Below the pieces are notes generated by a model that saw only the letters and a program-made list of their open reading frames with translations, was not told the origin of the DNA and did not search any database. Source: an uncultured Planctomycetaceae bacterium (lineage in GTDB: Bacteria > Planctomycetota > Planctomycetia > Pirellulales > UBA1268). From it: 8,300 nucleotides of DNA. The stretch's first letter is position 1, and every line of letters starts with the position of its first letter. The position numbers were made by a program, and so were the translations under genes. Where the stretch lies: contig CALAZQ010000608.1 in the NCBI GenBank assembly GCA_937926325.1, positions 1 to 8,300 on the forward strand, written 5' to 3'. This document shows, piece after piece, positions 5,953-8,300 of this stretch.

Positions 5953-6789
5953 TCAGTCCACCGGCGTTCCATCGGGCCAGGTGGCCCGGCCCAGCAGTTC
6001 ACGAACTGTTTCGCGACAGGGCTCGAAGACCTTGTCGCGTGCTGTGGCATTGGTGATCTGCTCCAGGCTGATGAGCACGGGTGGGCCGGTTGCCACGCCA
6101 TCCGGAAATCCAATCAGCCCCATGCCGCCACCGCGAACGACAAGACCACAGGGCTTGAATCTGCTGAGCAGTTGCTCGCCGGGTGCCCTCGGTGCGGCAT
6201 CAGCACTGGTGGCAGATTCGGTTTTGTCGGCCGCCGCAGCCAGGTGCAGATCGATTTCACAGCAGGCGGTGACGGCCGCGCAGAGCAGCGACAACAGCCG
6301 GGGCCGATCGGCATAGGCGGGCTGCTTTCGCCCCTCGACATGCCAGGCTTCCCGCATCACCGCCACCTGGTCAGCCAACGACGGCGGCAGCGTGTCGGCA
6401 ATTTTGCTCCAGAGCGATTCCACGCCCGACCAGAGGACGGTGCCTTCGGCAAACCGCATCTGCTCGCGGCTGAGCAGAAAGGCGGTCATCTCCAGCAGTG
6501 TCAGTGGCTCGCGGGGCATCCACCGGTGTCCATCGTTCACGGGGCGGGCAAACTGCCAGCCCTGCTTTCGTCCATCGGGCAGGGCCTGACGTTCGATCGG
6601 ATATCCACAGGAGGCGAGGAACTCACAGTCACGGCCCAGCGTCCGCTGCGAAAGGCTGGCGAGCCCGAGTGACTCTTTTAAGTGACCCACCAGTTCGTCG
6701 TCCGACACTGGTCGTCGTGAGGTCTCCAAGTATTCAAGCAGTTTCCAGATACGCAAAAATTGTTCGTGGCGTGCAAAGTTGGTTGTCAT
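5953..6789 (-). CDS. YafY-type HTH transcriptional regulator with degenerate WYL domain
   Basis: The product has 278 residues from the ATG at 6789. Residues 11-66 form a DeoR/YafY-like winged helix-turn-helix: FLRIWKLLEYLETSRRPVSDD leads into SQRTLGRDCEFLASCGYPIE, where the S-x-RT-x-x-RD-x-x-x-L pattern marks the recognition helix. Residues 95-150 (LTLLEMTAFLLSREQ and following) match the helical middle part of these regulators. Residues 163-258 resemble a WYL domain (RFKPCGLVVRGGGMGLIGF, then ISLEQITNATARDKVFEPC), but the name-giving W-Y-L reads G-M-G-L-I. The usual C-terminal extension is missing; full-length relatives are commonly above 300 residues. WYL domains bind ligands or nucleic acid, so this one may have changed or lost that ability. 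A TTG start at 6858 would add 23 residues but lies inside a palindrome and precedes the family region. The gene is downstream of the YbjN-like gene and convergent with the cytochrome gene. Confidence 0.75.
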   Translation of the reverse strand: MTTNFARHEQFLRIWKLLEYLETSRRPVSDDELVGHLKESLGLASLSQRTLGRDCEFLASCGYPIERQALPDGRKQGWQFARPVNDGHRWMPREPLTLLEMTAFLLSREQMRFAEGTVLWSGVESLWSKIADTLPPSLADQVAVMREAWHVEGRKQPAYADRPRLLSLLCAAVTACCEIDLHLAAAADKTESATSADAAPRAPGEQLLSRFKPCGLVVRGGGMGLIGFPDGVATGPPVLISLEQITNATARDKVFEPCRETVRELLGRATWPDGTPVD

Positions 6790-6825
6790 GGTGATGCGCC
6801 GGGGCTGGGCGGGTCGTTTGGATGC

Positions 6826-6863
6826 GATGATTGCACGGGTCAGAAAAGACCGCACCAATCATC
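6826..6863. promoter_or_regulatory. 38-base interrupted palindrome upstream of the HTH/WYL-like regulator
   Basis: Reading the plus strand, outer arms GATGATTG (6826-6833) and CAATCATC (6856-6863) are perfect reverse complements. Inner arms GGTC (6838-6841) and GACC (6848-6851) also pair around an AGAAAA loop. The four bases between inner and outer arms are mismatched on both sides, so symmetry is kept over the whole 38 bases. It ends 37 bases upstream of the regulator's ATG and lies within the 155-base gap after the YbjN-like gene. It may be an operator for a dimeric protein, perhaps the regulator itself, or an RNA hairpin in the intergenic transcript. No U-run follows, which argues against a simple terminator. 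A TTGACC box at 6910-6905 (minus strand) could be a -35, but I see no good -10. Confidence 0.5.
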
Positions 6864-6944
6864 AGGATCCCCGACCGTAACGTGACAACCGAACCGGCAC
6901 CGTTGGTCAATGGCCGCCGACCACCAGACGCACCAATCTCTTCA

Positions 6945-7418
6945 TCAGGCTGCCTTCTCACTGCCCCCATCAAGCTGGAAACGCTGGTCGTTCCCCTGGC
7001 TTCGGCTGCTGACCACCGACCAGATTTCTGCCGCTTCGATCAGCCGGCCGATCATCGTATGCAGCTGCGACGGCGTCGGCGGGCTGTCTTCAATGAGCGA
7101 CTCTACCACCAGCCGGAGATTGTCAAACTCGGCGTCGTATTCAACGCCGACCAGCGGCATCGCGGCGGCGAACCGGCAGGCGGCCAAACAGGTATCAGCC
7201 GGAGGGGCGGCCGCTTCGGTCACCCGCTCAATGCTGACCCGCAGCAGTTGTCCATCGACGGGTGTTGTCATGGTCACCACCGCCAGATGTTCCCCCCGGA
7301 GATTCCGGTAACGGCTGGTAACAAAGACCAGCCGGATTGTTCGCTCGGCCTCGTCATGGTGATGGCGGAGATCGGACTGCTTCAATGCAGCCGCGCAGTC
7401 CTTGAGTGTCCACGGCAT
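6945..7418 (-). CDS. Small cytoplasmic protein resembling the YbjN / type III secretion chaperone fold
   Basis: From the ATG at 7418 the product has 157 residues, with no signal peptide or membrane segment. The pattern is helix-strand-strand-strand-helix-strand-strand-helix. LKDCAAALKQSDL opens it. IRLVFVTSRYRN and HLAVVTMTTPVDGQLLRVSIERV form strands. ADTCLAACRFAAAMPLVGVEYD is a helix plus strand. LRLVVESLIEDSPPTPSQLHTMIGRLIEAAEIWSVV then gives a strand followed by a final long helix. That order is characteristic of YbjN and CesT-type secretion chaperones, but identity is low and I call only the fold. Such proteins bind partner proteins rather than catalyse reactions. The frame is open upstream to 7676, but that stretch is proline- and serine-rich without family features, and the only purine-rich sites (GGGGG, AAAGGA) lie immediately before this ATG. 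The gene precedes the HTH/WYL-like gene by 155 bases and diverges from a sigma-factor gene. Confidence 0.6.
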   Translation of the reverse strand: MPWTLKDCAAALKQSDLRHHHDEAERTIRLVFVTSRYRNLRGEHLAVVTMTTPVDGQLLRVSIERVTEAAAPPADTCLAACRFAAAMPLVGVEYDAEFDNLRLVVESLIEDSPPTPSQLHTMIGRLIEAAEIWSVVSSRSQGNDQRFQLDGGSEKAA

Positions 7419-7638
7419 TCCTTTGCCCCCTTTCGGCGTTGTGCTTGGAGAGCCACCGCTCCCCTCGCTAGAAGTACGCTCAGGCCGGGTCGGGTTTTGC
7501 GCCGCTGGCCACATTTTTCCGTTCGTCGCTGCGTCCAACGGTGCCAGGGTCGTCGATAACTTCCGGCCGCATAGCGTGTGGGTGAGCAGAAGATGCTGAG
7601 GTATCAGCTTGCTGCAACCGCGTTTGGGAGGAGTTGCC
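7419..7638. other. Divergent intergenic region between YbjN-like and sigma-factor genes
   Basis: These 220 bases should hold the promoters of both divergent genes. I found no pair of boxes good enough to call on either strand. A small hairpin (GCTGA at 7595-7599, loop GGTA, TCAGC at 7604-7608) lies about 30 bases before the sigma-factor ATG and could be a leader structure or a short binding site. No open frame here looks coding. Confidence 0.5.
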
Positions 7639-7641
7639 ATG
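7626..7641 (+). promoter_or_regulatory. Strong ribosome-binding site of the sigma-factor gene
   Basis: GGGAGGAG at 7626-7633 lies five bases before the ATG at 7639, an almost ideal Shine-Dalgarno. It fixes the start of the sigma-factor frame, which runs open to the right edge. Confidence 0.75.
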
Positions 7642-8300
7642 GGCTGTGGGGAGTCGATCGAGCCGTTCCAGCACACCAGTCAGTCAGACTGTTCCACCCA
7701 ACTGCTCCTGGCCTGGCAGGAACAGCACAACGAGGAGGCTCTCGGAAAGCTTCTGCGAGAAACCCACGAACTGATCGAGTCGGTTGCCCGTCGCACGCTC
7801 CGCGACGTCGGCATCGTGTCAGCCGCCCTGCTTGACGATGCCCTGTCTCTGGTGACCGATCATCTTCGCCGACTGCCAGCAGGACGCGGCGGCGGTCTCC
7901 TGCAGCGCGAATTCGACGACGCCATGGACCATCGAGCCGTTAAGCCGTTCTCGCCGCGGCCGGAAGATGGTGCCGCCGGCAGACGGTTTCTGGTCTGGCT
8001 GGCCCGCCGCCGAGCGGTTGATGTTGCCCGCCGCTACCACCGACGGTGCCGGCTCGCCGGGAGCTTTTCCGAATGCAGCCCCGACCGGGTTCGCAGGGCG
8101 GTTGCCAACGCATCGCTCGATCGGTTCGCACGCGGGGAGGCACGCCACGCGCACGAAGACCGTCTCCGCTGGCTTCGCGAAACCATCAAGCAGCTTCCCC
8201 CGGAGGATCGTCTCATTATGGATCTGACCTTCGAGGGAAAGACTCTGTCCGTGATCGCCCACGTGCTCGGCTGCTGCGAGGGAACGGTCTGCCGCCGCCG
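7639..8300 (+). CDS. ECF-type RNA polymerase sigma factor, C-terminus beyond the right edge
   Basis: The frame runs open from the ATG at 7639 to the window end, giving 220 residues. Residues 21-80 match sigma region 2.1-2.2 in a worn form (LLLAWQEQHNEEALGKLL, then LLDDALSLVTDHLRRL). Residues 115-137 match regions 2.3-2.4 (RFLVWLARRRAVDVARRYHRR), the part that melts and reads the -10 box. Residues 176-220 match region 4 (LRETIKQLPPEDRLIMDLTFEG, then a helix-turn-helix ending GCCEGTVCRR), which reads the -35 box. About 30 extra residues (81-111, rich in glycine, arginine and proline) separate regions 2.2 and 2.3, where other ECF factors have only a short link. There are seven cysteines (C3, C18, C137, C146, C212, C213, C218), three of them in the region 4 helix-turn-helix. 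No anti-sigma gene is visible; one could follow beyond the edge. Its targets are unknown. Confidence 0.8.
   Translation, partial: MGCGESIEPFQHTSQSDCSTQLLLAWQEQHNEEALGKLLRETHELIESVARRTLRDVGIVSAALLDDALSLVTDHLRRLPAGRGGGLLQREFDDAMDHRAVKPFSPRPEDGAAGRRFLVWLARRRAVDVARRYHRRCRLAGSFSECSPDRVRRAVANASLDRFARGEARHAHEDRLRWLRETIKQLPPEDRLIMDLTFEGKTLSVIAHVLGCCEGTVCRR

Noticed and set aside
5854..6672. Plus-strand frame of 272 codons after the cytochrome
   Set aside because: It overlaps the cytochrome end and runs antisense to the HTH regulator, which has a clear S-x-RT-x-x-RD recognition helix. There is no domain in the antisense product.
6790..6858. TTG start extending the HTH regulator by 23 residues
   Set aside because: The family region begins right after the ATG at 6789, and the extension would run through the interrupted palindrome. 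Not excluded, since the ATG lacks a strong Shine-Dalgarno.
7419..7676. N-terminal extension of the YbjN-like protein to 7676
   Set aside because: It would cross the divergent promoter region and overlap the sigma-factor start; the residues are low-complexity and outside the fold.
1..8300. CRISPR, transposon, toxin-antitoxin or defence-island signatures
   Set aside because: I saw no spaced direct repeats, no transposase or nuclease motifs, no terminal inverted repeats and no typical toxin-antitoxin pair on either strand.

Overview
This GC-rich window looks like a chromosomal segment of a diderm environmental bacterium. A planctomycete of the Pirellulales type is my best guess. That rests on a divided M16 peptidase pair next to an OprP-like porin, a small c-type cytochrome with a C-terminal CVQCH haem motif followed by RYVR, and a divergent ECF-type sigma factor beside small regulatory proteins. 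The taxonomic guess comes from protein style, not from a marker gene.

Left part (1-4755, all minus strand). Reading in the direction of transcription, the order is: catalytic M16 peptidase with a signal peptide (4755-3166); non-catalytic M16 partner with a signal peptide (3169-1661), joined by an ATGA stop/start overlap; then, after a 151-base gap, an outer-membrane porin of the OprP/OprO type (1509-1), cut by the left edge. The two peptidases have complementary motifs: HFFEH and its third zinc ligand are in one, and the R/Y substrate-binding pair is in the other. They therefore probably form one periplasmic heterodimeric protease. A -10-like TATAAC and a perfect 12-bp palindrome lie upstream of the catalytic gene.

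Middle part (5026-5899, plus strand). A cytoplasmic hemerythrin-like di-iron protein overlaps by 53 bases a secreted, cytochrome c'-like monohaem protein, diverging from the peptidase operon. A GC-rich hairpin (5899-5928) lies between this pair and the convergent gene to the right.

Right part (5953-8300). Two minus-strand genes follow: a YbjN/type III chaperone-fold-like small protein (7418-6945), then a YafY-type HTH regulator with a degenerate WYL domain (6789-5953). A 38-base interrupted palindrome lies in the gap between them. Diverging from them across a 220-base gap is an ECF-type sigma factor (7639 to the right edge, incomplete), with an extra segment inside region 2 and an unusual number of cysteines.

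Eight protein genes account for nearly all of the window. I saw no tRNA, rRNA, CRISPR array, insertion sequence or prophage gene. The region looks like ordinary core or accessory chromosome. The most interesting points are the divided protease with its insertion, the overlapping di-iron/haem pair, and the regulator cluster with its palindrome.
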